A DNA stretch of 64,000 nt from Ashinkailepas kermadecensis (GCA_034440615.1 JAOTOM010005133.1:72501-136500); one strand, 5' to 3'; positions 1 through 13,499 are shown, counted from the stretch's first letter. Numbers and translations: made by a program. The notes: a model not told the origin generated them from the letters alone.

Positions 1-1115
1 AGGAAACTTTGTCAGGTCCGTTAAATATATCAAGCCCGAAGTCGGCCCGGACTGCGAATCGCCGACAAACCGGTGCATCAACAGACGTTTTGTCCGTGTA
101 TCGTGTTAACCAACTTGTAAGGGTAAACTTAATGCCTTGGGTGCTCTACGTATATGTGGGTCTTGAGTATTTAGCGCATGCAGATTGGATGGCTTAGCTG
201 TGCAAGGTCCACATGGCTTAGGTCGTTTATGCAAAGCCAGCTTTCTCGAGAGCCTTAACATTATGCAAATTCAGAAGACGGAACGGCAGTGTGATGGATA
301 GCAAATGCACGCCAACTTTGTTACTCCATTGCGATATTGCACTTATCAAGATACGAAAATACGTGATAAAGCACGCATGGGTTGAGCTCAACCTATCTTC
401 TGGTGGCATACCATTACGGTCACAATGCAGTTCCTGTGCCAGGCGTCGTGCTAATGTCTCCCTGGCGACCTTAGTGGTCAGTTATGGCTGACCTATCGTG
501 ACTGGGAGTTAAGTACCCCTGGTGACTTTAACGGTCAGTTACGGCTAACCTATAGCAACTGGGAGTTGGGTACCACTGGCGACTGGTTACCCAGTGCTGG
601 TAACTGAAACACCATACAGTGACGAAGAGCAGTGTTGCAGCCATTGACCTGGGGCGGCTGCAGTCGAACACACCAGATGAACAGATGATGTGTGCAAGAA
701 GAGTATGTTCACATGCAGATAGGATAGAATCACATGTAGACGTCATGTAATCGGGTGACGCTTCTCGGAGACTCGCAGTTCCAACTAGAATGTTTCACTA
801 ATGTCGACGACCATCTTCACTACGAGTAGTACTGTGGCAACTTTGCCACTACCAAGGAGCGTGGGAACAATCTCAGCGAGAAGTCGTTCCGAATGGGAGC
901 CATCTCAGCGCGAAGTCGTTTCGAATATGCTCCCTGGCATGCAATGCAATAACACTATTTATAGCATTTCACCAAGTTGGGTGTTTCTTCCGCACCTTTC
1001 CGGTTCCCACACCTACTCCACTGTTCCAAACAGCCCCTAGCGTTGCCTTGAAAACAAACAGCGACAGACATCGGGAAAACAGGCTGTCTGGTACATAAGC
1101 GGCGCACAGCACCGT
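1..1115. other. Non-coding stretch with two short tandem duplications
   Basis: No open frame here resembles a known protein. A unit of about 58 bp is duplicated at roughly 461-575 (each copy starts near CCTGGCGACC or CCTGGTGACT), and a unit of about 35 bp containing ATCTCAGCG and GAAGTCGTT is repeated at about 877-935. These are small local duplications with no evident function. Confidence 0.5.
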
Positions 1116-1121
1116 GGCGCA

Positions 1122-1951
1122 GTTGGTGCTGGTACAATATTGCACTGACGTGTGGGCCACAGTCGGTGCAGTACAATATTGCACTGACGTGTGGGCCACA
1201 GTTGGTGCGGTACAATATTGCACTGACGCGTGGGCCACAGTTGGTGCGGTACAATATTGCACTGACGCGTGGGCCACAGTTGGTGCGGTACAATATTGCA
1301 CTGACGGTGGCAGTTGGTGCGGTACAATATTGCACTGACGCGTGGGCCACAGTTGGTGCGGTACAATATTGCACTGACGCGTGGGCCACAGTTGGTGCGG
1401 TACAATATTGCACTGACGCGTGGACCACAGTTGGTGCGGTACAATATTGCACTGACGCGTGGGCCACAGTTGGTGCGGTACAATATTGCACTGACGCGTG
1501 GACCACAGTTGGTGCGGTACAATATTGCACTGACGCGTGGACCACAGTTGGTGCGGTACAATATTGCACTGACGCGTGGGCCACAGTTGGTGCGGTACAA
1601 TATTGCACTGACGCGTGGGCCACAGTTGGTGCGGTACAATATTGCACTGACGCGTGGGCCACAGTTGGTGCGGTACAATATTGCACTGACGCGTGGGCCA
1701 CATTGGGGTACAATATTGCACTGACGTGTGGGCCACAGTTGGTGCGGTACAATATTGCACTGACGCGTGGGCCACAGTTGGTGCGGTACAATATTGCACT
1801 GACGCGTGGGCCACAGTTGGTGCGGTAACAATATTGCACTGAGTGGGACAGTTGGTGCGACAATATTACTGAGGTGGAGGTACAATATTGCACTGGCGTG
1901 GGCCACAGTTGGTGCGTCAATATTGCACTGACGCACGCTGGACCACAGTTG
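1122..1951. repeat. 39-bp minisatellite, about 21 copies
   Basis: The unit starts GTTGGTGCGGTACAATATTG and continues with CACTGACGCGTGGGCCACA, 39 bp in total. Central copies are nearly identical; a few are shortened (near 1308 and 1705) and the 3' end (1828-1950) decays. Because 39 is a multiple of 3, long open frames appear on both strands, but they only translate the 13-residue repeat. No gene is supported. Confidence 0.95.
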
Positions 1952-2175
1952 TTCACTTGTGTCCACTTGCTGGTCTCGCCACCAGCAGTTCCTCAATGTT
2001 CACCCTATCTGTTCCAGGGTGAAGCTTGGCTGTTGGCACCACCTGCGATTGTGCCAGTCACGTTTCCACCCTGTCTGTTCCACAGTGAGGCTGGCCTGTC
2101 GGCACCGCCCGTCATCGTGTCCGTCACATTTTGTAAGGTCCGCCACCCAAGATCAGGTGACCAGGGGGCCCCCCC

Positions 2176-2355
<180 letters not shown>

Positions 2356-2359
2356 GTGT

Positions 2360-2740
2360 TTGCCGTGACTACCGAGGACTATGTCCTGGCGGTCACTAAC
2401 GAGGACACCATTTATTTACCACCTGAGAAGCATCGATTTGTTCTCGGTGATAGGGCATGATCTGCTGAGTAAGGTGGAGGGTCAATTTGGGAAGAAGCAT
2501 CAAATTGTTGGCTCCCAGTGTGGATTGAATTACCGAGGACATCGGCAAAACCGAGGACGGTGTGTGTCCATACATGTTTATCGTGAATACCGAGGACAAT
2601 GTGTGTCCATGCATGTTTATCGTGATTTCCGAGGACAATGTGTGTCGACATACATGTTTGTCGTGAATACCGAGGACAATGTGTGTCCATACATGCTCAT
2701 CGTGTACACCGAGGACCGTGGCCTGATGGTCACCAACGGC
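2360..2740. repeat. Imperfect 39-41 bp tandem repeat
   Basis: The unit carries ACCGAGGACAATGTGTGTCC followed by ATGCATGTTTATCGTGA. Four good copies lie at 2545-2720, with more decayed relatives from about 2360 (CGTGACTACCGAGGAC and CACTAACGAGGAC). It is unrelated in sequence to the 39-bp array at 1122-1951. Confidence 0.75.
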
Positions 2741-3769
2741 AACATCCTTTGAAATGTGAAAACAGTATGTGTGCTGTTGATCCTAATAAGTGTATCTGTG
2801 CGGTCTTATGTGTCAGTGATAATTCCTATTTCGAGTTCATCATGGATTCGCAGCCTAATGTTCAAAATGGTGAAGGGGATGGAGAGGGGAAATGAAAGCG
2901 AGGAAATTTACCCAATTGAAAAGCTGTTGGATTCTTATCACAGTTGACCGAAAATTGTGGGGTATTTACACCACTGGAGAAGGCCTAGATATATCGCTCG
3001 TTTAGATCTATCTATCGTTTAGACCACAAGTGTACTTTTTATCCGAAAAGCGCCGAAAAGCATCGGAGGACTAATTCCCATGTACGCAAGTTGCACTCAT
3101 CTCAGTCTCAATGTCCACACTCCCTCATGTGACTTTCAGAGAGGCGTTCATTAACTGAGGCGTTGTCAGGATACCATCCTGGGTATGCCACCAGCCAAAA
3201 CGGCCATCTGTCCGTGGAAAATGAAACGAGAAAAGCATGTCCCAAATTACTTTTTTCATATGCGTAGAATGTGTGCTTTGCTCGATAAGGATTTGACTTC
3301 GATCTGTAGCACACGCCCAATGTTAGTGGATAGTCGTACAGTTGTTTGGACATTTTAGTAGGATATGCCGGCATGTAATTACGCCTGGTGTGGGATGTAC
3401 TGGTCCTCGCCCCGCGGCCATTGCTATGTCAGCTCTGTCGACGCTACTGTTGCCAGTCAGTCGTCTGTTGTGAGCTATGTCCAGTGACCTCTCCCTATTT
3501 TTATGTCCACTTCAATAACATATAGACGAGACTTAGTTGAGCTGATTGTGCTGTGGGAAGTAACGGTTCAAGATTCGCGAAGCTAAGTGTGGAGGAAACT
3601 ATGTTAATGCATTTCGAATTAAAATATCTCCCAAACACAGAAATATCGTGAATGGACCAGCTACTTGCGGTTCCACTTGAATTGGCTATAACAAACTATT
3701 CAGAAATAATTTATCGTTACATCCTGATGGCTAGCTGAGCGAATTTAGACACACTGGGCCAGGGGCGTC
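2741..3769. other. Unannotated stretch with one dispersed-repeat segment
   Basis: No gene is recognised. The segment 3262-3345 (core TGCTTTGCTCGATAAGGATT) is related to 8808-8890 in the same orientation, so it is part of an interspersed repeat. The rest shows no structure I can support. Confidence 0.5.
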
Positions 3770-6050
3770 GCCACCGGAGGAGGCAGCGAGGACAGTCGCC
3801 CCATGCTCTGTGGAAGACGGCGTTTTTCCCCTGACATTTGAGGAGGCACCGTCCCGGAAGCGCACAGAAAAGTTGAAGTGCTCTCTAGAAGAAAGGCTTC
3901 ACACTGAGGATCGCTACCATCCAGACAATTAATATTATATACAAATCAGAGCTCTTTTCTGCAGGAAGTCCCACAAAGCTCCAGAGATAGGACAGGAAAG
4001 GACAGAAGAGATGAGAAACGGTGTCCCTGGGAGAGAGCAGGAGTCCACCAGGACGCACGAGGTGACCCTTCAGGTGGGTAGAGGTCCGAAACACGGAGGA
4101 GTCCCAAAGACGAGAGAGGAGGCATTTCATTTGGAAACGGAGGTCCCAAGGAGAAAAAGTCCAACGGACTAAAGAGGGTCCTGAACACGGGCTCGGAGGC
4201 CCCCTGAACAGAAGAGAATGCCTCGAAAACTGGCAAGAGGCCCCAAATAAATTAGAGAAGGCCCTTTAGACGGAAAAGAAGCCAGTGCGATAGGAGATGG
4301 AGTTCCAAGATCTTAGACCCCCAAGACGGGTAGCAACGACACAGCCAAGATTTTCTTAAACGGGACCGACCAAAATTGTACTATCAGGAAACGTAGACAT
4401 ATTTGGGCGCGCAAAGGCGCCGAAAATTTTTGATTTTGCGTGGTGAAAATCTAAAAATGTCTTGCTTAGTCTAGTGTATTTTTGTTTACTAAGTGACAGG
4501 GGGCCAAGCCTCCGTCCCCTTGGTTGCGACTCTGACGGGTAGAGCTTGTCCATAATAAATCTGAGGCGTCTCTGAGGCGTGGCGGGAGGCCTCTAATTTA
4601 GAGGAGACTCCTGGTTTATGAGAAGAAGCCCACAATAGTGCAACTGGCCCCCAGGACACAAGGGGAGGCCCAGAAGATCAGGGAGGACCATGGAATATGA
4701 GAGACGGCCCCATAACGCGCAAGGAGACATCTAAAACGAGCAATGAATCTCCAGAAATTGAGACGAGGCCCTCGAAGACGTGAGAGATGCCCCTAATTTG
4801 CAAGAGGAAGCCACTGGAAGATGAGACGCGATCGCATTGCGCAAGATGATTCCCTGAGACGGTTGGTAGGCACCCAGCTTAGAATAATTAGTTAGTTAGT
4901 TAGTTATTTGGGGTTAAAGGGCGCATCGACTGCAATGGTCATATGGCCAGCTTAGTAGAGCAGGTCCCCGAAAACTGGCAAGGATCCTCCCACCACCTAA
5001 AACAATCAGATCAGGTTCGTAAAAGGCGGGCGACAGAGATGATAGAAGAGGCCGCGAGATACGGAAGTAGGGCCCCATGATGAAACGAATGCCACCAGAC
5101 GAGTATGGAGCCACCCTGCTTAGACTAGGAGGCTCCTGAGGTATGACAAGATGTCCCTAATTTGGAAGGAGAGGCCCCGAGATAGGAAAGGAGGCCATAT
5201 AATTGAAGAGGAGACCCCAATGCTGGCATGGAAGTCCCCCACAGGACTTGAGAAAATGCCACTGAGATACCACTGAAAGGAAGCCCTTAAATTGAGAGAA
5301 TTCCTCAAGGGGAGAAGAGGAGCTCCCAAGCGTGGTAGAGCTTCACTTTGGAAGAGGAGGCGGAAGAATGGAAAGAACGCCGCCCCGGATGAAAGGATGC
5401 CCCAAAGACGAGATAAGAGGGCAATAAGATAGGAGCGATGGCTGCCGGATGCGACAAGCAGCCCACAAAACGGATCAGAAAGCTCCTCCTAGGAAATAAA
5501 AAGTCCTCTGAGGCAGGACAAGGCTGCAAATTTAGAAACTGACGCTTCTAGGAAAGAAAAGTAATTCATCAGTACTCCATCAAGATTCGAAAAGAGGCCC
5601 CAAGGATAGAGGAAGTGGCCTCTCGAAGGGGAAATGAGACCCAGGAGGAGCCTCAAAGACGGGCAAGCAAGCCCCCAAGATAGATAAGGCCCCAAGGCAG
5701 GTAAGGAGACCCCATGCACTGAGGAGGTTTATAAGACGAGAGAGGAAGCCAGTAGGATTAGATATGATGTCCCCCAAGGCACAAGGGGAAGCCCCCAAGA
5801 TGGGTAAGAAACATTTAGGTTAGAAGACGAAGCCCTGCGACGTGACAGAAGACCCTTAATTTGGAAGGGGAGGACCACGCAATAGAGAAGACTCCCGGCA
5901 TGGAAGACAAGACACCTAAGACGGGAGAAGAGAAACATGGAATATGAAACTGGACCCGAGGTTGCATGAGGAGACACTCAATTTGGTAAGGAGTCCCCAA
6001 TACATGAAAGGAGCAGAGATCCGAGGACCGGTGGGGGGTGGGGCCAAGAG
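3770..6050. repeat. Highly degenerate GAGGCCCC-type tandem array
   Basis: About 2.3 kb is built of diverged units of roughly 30-45 bp, each carrying a variant of GAGGCCCCNAAGA or GGAGGCCCC followed by a purine-rich stretch. No two neighbouring units are near identical, so the array is old or has been mutated heavily. Open frames on the minus strand simply read through it. A different repeat segment (4885-4946) is inserted in it. Confidence 0.7.
4885..4946 (+). repeat. Retroposon-like 3' tail, copy 1 of 3
   Basis: (GTTA)n followed by TTTGGGGTTAAAGGGCGCAT, then CGACTGCAATGGTCATATGGC. The same module occurs inverted at 16196-16266 and, more diverged, at 15004-15062. A shared short module next to a simple tetranucleotide run is typical of a SINE or LINE 3' end. 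Confidence 0.55.
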
Positions 6051-6449
6051 GGACAGCTGCCATCCAGCTCTGAATCTATCCGGCGTTCCCCCATAAGCAG
6101 CATTTCGTCCTTTCCCAAACCTCAGTTTTCCCTGGGAAGCGCATATTTTTTTTCATATCCAAGCGAAGCTTCCTTGCATTATTTCACGATAGATTAGTCC
6201 AGATTTCAGAAGTTCCCCTCAGCGAAAACAAAGACCTTGAGCAATATCAATATATGCTAATAGAGGGAAACAGCAGAATTGTAAATGTTTCGCAAAATGG
6301 AAGCTACTTGAAGAAATATTTCTCTTATTGGCGTGGTATCCTATATGTGACACACACAATATTCATCATCAAATGACGTCATTCAGGACTTCATGGGACT
6401 CCCCGGTGACGTTGGGATTAGCCCAAGCTGCAACCTGTAGCAAGAATAA

Positions 6450-7265
6450 GGCCCGTGGCGTAGCTAAGGGAGGGAGTAATGGGGACATCTCCCTGGAGCT
6501 TGCGTAGGCCCCAGGATTTGTTGCTTAGTACCGGCGTCATCGGTTGGAGCCGCCCTCTGGCGTTAGCCAGGAGGGCAAACGTATCCTCCTCCAATCACAT
6601 TCTGGCATTTAAAAAAGGCCACAGGATGCTCCAAGTAACCCATGTTAAAACATCCTATCAAATCCACTGCAGGACCCCTCAAGCACGCAAGATACTCCAT
6701 CTGACCCATTTGGAGACTCTTGTCCGTCGATAGGACGCCCATTTTGATTGATAGAAGGCCACACCAGACCAAATGGAGGCCCCATAATAGACACGGGATG
6801 CCCGTTTTCCATAGGAGGCCATTGTTGACGGACACGAGACCCCATCATACCAAGAAGAGGCCCAACCAGACCAAGAAGGGGCCGCATCAGAACCACAGGA
6901 AGCCCCAGATGACCAACAGTAGGCACTGTCTGTCGCTACCAGACTAAAAGAAGGTCCCATCAGACCAAGACGAAAGCTCCGCCAGATCAAGACAAGGCCT
7001 AAAAAGGCCAAGGAATGCTCTACCAGTCCAATAGGCCTCCATCAGAAGCACAGTAGGTCCCCGATGGTCAATAGAAGACCCTGCTTAACGATAGGAGGCC
7101 CAACCAGACACATAGGAACCCCATCAGGGATATATCAGGCACCGTTCGTAGATAGGCTGCACCATACGATCCACAGGAGGCCCCATCAGACGAAAAGGAG
7201 GTCCATTAAAAGCACTGAAGGTCACAGATTGTCAACAGGGGCTCCTGTTGATGGCTAGGTGGCCC
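6450..7265. repeat. Degenerate AGGCCCCATCAGACC-type tandem array
   Basis: Units of about 30-40 bp contain variants of AGGCCCCATCAGACCAA. They are related in style, but not closely in sequence, to the 3770-6050 array. The left edge carries CGTGGCGTAGCTAAGGGAGG (6453-6472), similar to the terminus of small DNA transposons, which suggests the array may be element cargo. Confidence 0.65.
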
Positions 7266-9519
7266 AGATAATAGACTTAATAGATAATAACAGACTTAAT
7301 AAGAACCCCAGGGATCCAACCGGGTTGAGCCCGTACGGGAAAGATACTACAAGCGTGGACAAAAGATTATCAGCGCCCCAACCAATACCACATTCTATAT
7401 TCCAAAGAAACTATCCACCAACATCCTATACACCTACCAATACTTATCTAGCCATGTTCACTCAATCCCGCATCACACACGCGTGGATCGAGTACCCCAT
7501 CAATAGTTTTCAGCTCCATCCATGGCTGCTTAGAGGTGCCTGTACCATGTACACCTAATAGCACAAATCTCATCCCATCCACCACGAATTATAATTAAAA
7601 GAACAAGATTTTCCAACCTAACGCATTTCTCCACCATACTTTTAGGTACATTCAATGAGGGACTCCCCACAACATCAGCAGTCAGCCTATTCCAATGGTC
7701 AACCATCCTTTGATTGAAAAACCTGGAAATCTCCTACACTTGAATGAGTACATATCTAATGCCGTAAGCCTTTCTCCATATTCTCTATATTCGCACTTCA
7801 ACAAATTTTCAAGTCTTGCTGTCTAGCATGTAGGATTCCATTGGTTCGGTGGCCCTCTGATCAGATTTGTCCCACTCCTTCAGGGAGAAGTCCTGGTTAT
7901 GCCACTGTATGAGCTCATAACTTGTGTACAGTTAGCGAGTATTTATAAGGCAAATTATAAAAGCGGATGTTGTGTGGAGATTGATATCTTTTCTCACAAA
8001 TGTTTCACATTTATCCGTTTATTTTGATCTGCTACAAACACAGAATCTCTTGCAGCGAAGGAGGTTAGTTGCAGTCGAGGGTTCTGCCATAGGGGAGGGG
8101 GAGGAAGTTGGACACCGGTTCAACCCACTTTTCGGAGTGAGTGAAACACAATGTATATCGTCCCACACACCTTTGCGGAGGTGGCCTATGAGCCTTCGAA
8201 ATATGGGCCCATCATCGCTACGTGCCCACGGCGTGTCTCCACAGATTTCTGATTGCAGGCCAAAGCTGAAAATCTGGAGGCAGTCCAATGCGCTTCCTGA
8301 CTTAGCCACCGCGGGGGAGAGGCGGGGGAAGTTTCCCCTTTCCGTGAGGGGAGTGGGAGGGGTGTCGCAAAGTTGGGGTGGAACAAATGATTGCGAGGCA
8401 CAGTATCCGTCTGAAAAGTCATTGCATTCAAGTCGCTTTTGGGCGAAAATTGTCCAGGTCCTATCCCCGATTGTGGAATTTGGGAGGTCATATCCCCCGC
8501 AGCTGCCGTAATACTTATACCACTGAAAGAAAAAAAGCTAGGGCCTACAATACCGTGAATACTATCGCTTTTTACTGTGCTTTTTAACTGAAAATAGCCG
8601 GAACAAATTTCGAAGTACTAGTCTACATGCCCCTCTTATCAGCACAGTCCATCCTCGCTTCTGTCATTTTCCGAGAGAACTGCATTCACAATGGCGTAGC
8701 CAGGTTTCAGCTCTGGGAATTCCGCGAGCCGCAAGGGCTATGGGTCCGGTGAAAGTTAAATGTCAAGCACCTGTCTCAAAACATAGAAGTGGCTTTGGTC
8801 AGGAGCATAGAAAATGCACTTTGCTCGATAAGGATCTGATTTGAATTCGTAACGAACTTGCCGTTTTATAATTTAGTCGTGCGATTTATCACCATTGTTA
8901 GCTTTTATCATAGACGTCGCCACCGCTGGTGTATTTTGGATCCGGGCTCCAACTGCTATTATTTGGTGTGGTCTGATCAACCTCGGGAAAATGCGGTATT
9001 TGATAACAGCGGTGGAAACCTTTCGACAACTCTTGGTTGGGTCCAGTTCACTGGAGGATACAGCTGACCAATTGACAGGGGCCAAACCGCCCCATTTTCA
9101 CTGCAACCTACACCCAAAATCATGGATGGAGAGGTTAGAAGAAAAAAATTATTGGTGGGGCCCAATGCATGGAGGCAATGTGTGTTGCCAATTTGGTTGA
9201 TAGGGCCCGCCTCACATGGTCCCATGTTGAGAGAACAAAGTGTTGGTGGACGGAGGTAAAGGTGGTCGGACTGAGACTACACCAAAAATGTAGGAAACTC
9301 AACACATGCATATGGCCTCATTTCTCCTCGGATTTATAGCATTGGACATTTTTAACTTGGAAATGGAAGACATGAAAAACTACAGAAATAATTGAAAATG
9401 ATGAATACTTGACGACAGTAGCAATAATTGAACATGAACAACTTTAGATCCCGTCCTTTGTGCACTAGGGTGTGCCCCTAACAATGAAGCAAAACAAATC
9501 ATTCGGGATGCATTTCACT
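7266..9519. other. No recognised gene
   Basis: Open frames here have no recognisable domain or family pattern. The segment 8808-8890 matches 3262-3345 as a dispersed repeat. TGGCGTAGCCAGGTTTCAGC at 8693 resembles a small DNA-transposon terminus, but I could not find a partner end. Confidence 0.5.
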
Positions 9520-10250
9520 TCATTTAGCCTTGGCAACGCAAGAATGCATGTACAATTGCACGTCGATCCGACAAAATTTAGAGGTGGCGACAAAAGCAGT
9601 CTTTTTGCTATCGCAGCTTACGGGTTTTAAACAAAACGTTCATGGTCCCGTAGCATCTTTTTTACAACAAGAGAGCTGAGCAAACGACATTAACACATTA
9701 TGTGCATCGAAGTTTCGTCGGTTTTTGGTGAACCTGTGAATGTTGTATGACTTCAATTGTTAAGTTATCCGCTTGGTTTTAGACCCTCCTTCTAGGTAGT
9801 GACAACGTACACTGCGCATGTCAAAAGGTGTGCAAAAACGGTCATGGATAACGTCGGACAGCTTCCCCATGGCATGCTTCTTGTTGGGCACAATGGATAT
9901 CAGCAGCCGGCTTAGCTCCGGGGAAACCTCACTTCATGTGCCGACTTTGGGGGCATGCTTTGTGAACGTGCTCACGACATCGCGCCGGGGTGCAAGTACA
10001 AGCGGATAACTTAGTAATCGTAACTCGTACAACTGTTGTAGGCATACAAAGAAAAACACGAAACTTGAGTGTACATAATGTGTTGAGGTCATTTTTCTAG
10101 CTATCTTATTTAGAACGTTGCAGTGGGCCGCGATCCTTAGATATACACCTCGTAAGTTCGGGTGACAAAAAGCGACATTTGTAACGACCTCTAAATTTTG
10201 TCGGATCGACCTGTAATTGTGTGCGAAAATGTGTCCCGCTAATGATGATC
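9520..10250. mobile_element. Long inverted-repeat (foldback/MITE-like) element
   Basis: Two arms of about 260 bp face each other across a spacer of about 210 bp. The left arm (about 9520-9790) includes GTCGATCCGACAAAATTTAG, ACACATTATGTGCATC and AAGTTATCCGCTTGG. The right arm (about 9990-10250), read on the minus strand, includes the same 20-mer, ACACATTATGTACACTC and AAGTTATCCGCTTGT in the same order. The arms are diverged by indels and substitutions. No transposase frame is present, so this is a non-autonomous foldback element or a very long-TIR MITE. I could not define a target-site duplication. Confidence 0.8.
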
Positions 10251-10646
10251 GAAACAAGAAGTACCCAGAGCGATTTAATTTTCGGTTGTTTGTTTATTTC
10301 GGTTGTTGTTGTTTGTGTCGTCTATTCTCGTTTTTTTGTCGGGCCTTCCAATAGGACACGTAATTGTGCACGTATACATTTATATTTTCCGTAGACACGC
10401 CGGTTTCTGCATATTTCACGTGGTTTCTTCGTATAATTTCAAATGGAATCAGAGGAATCTTCCCATGTTTTCATACTATTTATAGCAGATGTACCATTGC
10501 CACGCGAAGTCTTTAAAAAAGCGTAGCACCTGACTGCCTCCAGGAATTTTGCGTTTAAGCAAAGGAAGAAGCTCAGCTGACTGTTTTTTTTTACAAAGTC
10601 GCACGCGAAACACAGGAAATGTAAACTTCTGGTTTGAGCTGGATTT

Positions 10647-10673
10647 CTATGGATAATATTGCATTATCCATAG
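10647..10673. repeat. Perfect 11-bp hairpin
   Basis: CTATGGATAAT and ATTATCCATAG are separated by the 5-base loop ATTGC. Confidence 0.85.
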
Positions 10674-11553
10674 TGTGGTATGCTGATATAAGAACACACC
10701 ACGCTTACCAATGTCTGTGAGTCTCAAGAATGTCAGCATACGAAGCTCAACGCGTTTATGAGCCCTATTATCAGGTCTAGAATTAAGAGCAAGCAAAATT
10801 TGACGCCACTATGCCCACTGCAAAATCGTCATATTCGCAAAGTATATTGGAGAGATCGAGATGACGCTGCCCGCCTTCACGGGGCTACTCCGCACCAGAG
10901 GCGCGATATAGAGGGAAGGACACTTTGGCGTGCACCCCCATCCATGGAAGTGTGGCGACTCTCTGACTGGGAAAAAGCAACCACGATAGGCTGCAATGCA
11001 CTATATCCCCCACCCGCTTAGCATATTTTGTAAAGCAAAAGATGTCTCTATCACAGGAATAGGCACGTCTTTAGAAGAAAAGAGCCTCGTGAGAGGAATA
11101 GATGCCCTTTTGATATGTACCGGTTCACCCATTCAACCTCCCCAGCTCAACAAATTGTCAGTCTAAGGTGCCCCCCTCCCCCTAAGGACTTTGAGAGTTG
11201 TTCATATCCGAGGAAATGGTGCCTTTCCAAACGATTCCAAACGCCCCTAACTACACACAGTTGTACGCGTTGATGAAAGAAGAGCATGGTCTGGGCGTAG
11301 CGTTGATATTTTGTAATTACCCCGAATGATGGCTCTTTAAAGGTTTGGGAATATTTCTCTATTTGGCCCGTCTTGAGTCAATGACCAACGATCGTGGCCC
11401 AAAATTTGTTCAGGATATGCAAAGTAGATGTATATGAAGGTACTACAGTTTCGTATCTTTGTGTCTACTCATTCAGCAGCTATCCCGGAAAAACCTGAGG
11501 ACGTGGGGCGGGGCTCTCGAGAGAGCCTCACCCAGGGGCGGAGAGAGTATTAC

Positions 11554-11585
11554 ATTATGGTATTACATGAGCGTAATACCATAAT
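11554..11585. repeat. Perfect 13-bp hairpin
   Basis: ATTATGGTATTAC and GTAATACCATAAT are separated by the 6-base loop ATGAGC. No run of T follows that would suggest a Pol III terminator. Confidence 0.85.
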
Positions 11586-13499
11586 TCCACTGCAAGCACA
11601 AGCAAAAGATAAACCTAATGGTTGTCTACGCTTCCTAGAAAAACTAATTCGTACCATCTACGAATTGTACGACCTCTTCCGTGCTTCAGGCTGTTAAATA
11701 TGCCACATTTTACCTAAAACGACTCGTAATTCGGAGATAATCGTGTCATTTTGGTATCAAATGAGCCTCTGGGAAAATTACATGACTTTAAATTGGCAAA
11801 GGGAACTTCACTAAATGCATGGGCGATATTACCCCTTTGGCGGGCGTACCCCATACACCATTATGTCTTACAAAAACTGATATGGTAAAAACTGGTACTA
11901 ATCAACGCATCAACGGCTGGAATACCTCGTGTAGTGTTCTAAAAAAAACGAAAAGCTTAGCTGTTCGGACCAAAACCGGCTTCTTCTATTTCTCCAAGTC
12001 ATTACGTTCGCAGTAATTAAAAACATCCAGTAGAGTTCGCAAGCTAGAACCAACAAGTCTTCCTCTAACTGAACCCGTTTAATTTCAAAGGCCATTATAC
12101 ACGTCCTTTCCACGACACTCCTCATTATATTTGACAAGACCTTAGCCACTATTTTAGAAACTATATAGTAGGAAAATCGATATATTCTTAATAGACTTTC
12201 CATCACCCTGTTTGCTATCAATGTTACCACTCCACGACGATGCGCTATGAAAACACTCCTCTTCCTTTTGCTTCATGTATGTAATCTACGATCATGTTCC
12301 CAAGGCCCGACCAGAAGAAAAGGGGAAAATTACTTGGAAAATCCAGAAGCCGAAATAGCTTTGCTATTCATCTTACCCTTAAGCACATGTAGACAGTCTT
12401 CCCTTGTAGTACGACCATTGCAGGAATTCTTTCCATTTTGGTTAATTTAGGGAAATCTATAGAAGTCAGATTGTCCTCGATTCGCCGATAGCTATTACCT
12501 GTATGACATGTAGACTCATATAGAACTGGAGATAAAAGCAGTCAGTCCCATATTGTTTTAGTCGTTTAATATAAATTTTTATTTTCTCCTCTCCCTGACC
12601 CTGATTTACTGCTTCTGATGCCACTCGCTCGAATGGCACGCGTGATCACTTCTAGCTTCAAATCGAAACCGTAAACGTTGTCCCGTATACGCTGTCGTTA
12701 GTATTATTCACTTTTAATCTCTGCACGCACACTGCAAATGAAAAGTCATCACTGAGAAGGGTATTGTTAAGTCACCATAATCCAGGTCCCTTCGTATATG
12801 TATACAGCAGTATAATTCCAAAATTGACTTGGCTGTGATTGCTACACTATGACTTGTGTGGAGATTTACTCTCACGACTATTGCATTTAGACGCTGAAGC
12901 ATCTGATTATCGACCAAATTCGACTATCAAAAAGGTGCATCACGTTTTAAGTGAATTGATATTCGTGGACGTTTGGCGTGAAAAACATCCCAGAACTGCT
13001 AGGTATACCTGGCGGTGACGTAGCTCTTTTCAATTAATTCAACAATCAAGAATTGCGTACGTGTTCAGCCATAGTTACTTGTTGCATCATGCATTACAGC
13101 ATATTGAAAGCCAGGTATTTGTGTCCGCTTTCCTGCTTAGACGGACATTTGTTCAATCTAATCTGAAGTTCAATTATTCAATTATTTGTAGGTTAGGCTG
13201 ACTAAATGGCCAGCCAAAAATAAACGTAGTGTATTTTGATGGGAAAAGTTTAGATACGAGATTATACCGATCATCAGAGCATGCTAGCCGAAGTCATGCG
13301 TAGACTGACACGACTAATTACAAGATTCATGATCGGATGCCGGCACCACTGTGTAATCAACCTTCTCCGTGTATTTTGTATCGGATGTGACCGTTTATTC
13401 ACTCCATATGACACCAACCTAAATACATATTCGTTTTTCTTCTTCAAGCTGACATTATTGAAGCGCGTGGTATTAGGCCGACCTACTTAAGCGAATATT

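Larger units (their letters stand above)
10251..13499. other. No recognised gene; two perfect hairpins
   Basis: No protein family was recognised in any frame. Perfect short inverted repeats lie at 10647-10673 and 11554-11585. GGCTCTCGAGAGAGCC at about 11514-11529 is a further 7-bp stem. Confidence 0.5.

Noticed and set aside
955..1996. Open frames of 200-330 codons on both strands
   Set aside because: They translate the 39-bp minisatellite in several frames at once; the protein is a bare 13-residue repeat.
6453..7905. Element between CGTGGCGTAGCTAAGG and CCTGGTTATGCCACTG
   Set aside because: The ends look inverted but the flanking 8-mers differ, so I did not call a transposon.
8019..8511. 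Overlapping 96-179 codon frames
   Set aside because: No recognisable family, both strands open, composition not codon-like; treated as unannotated.
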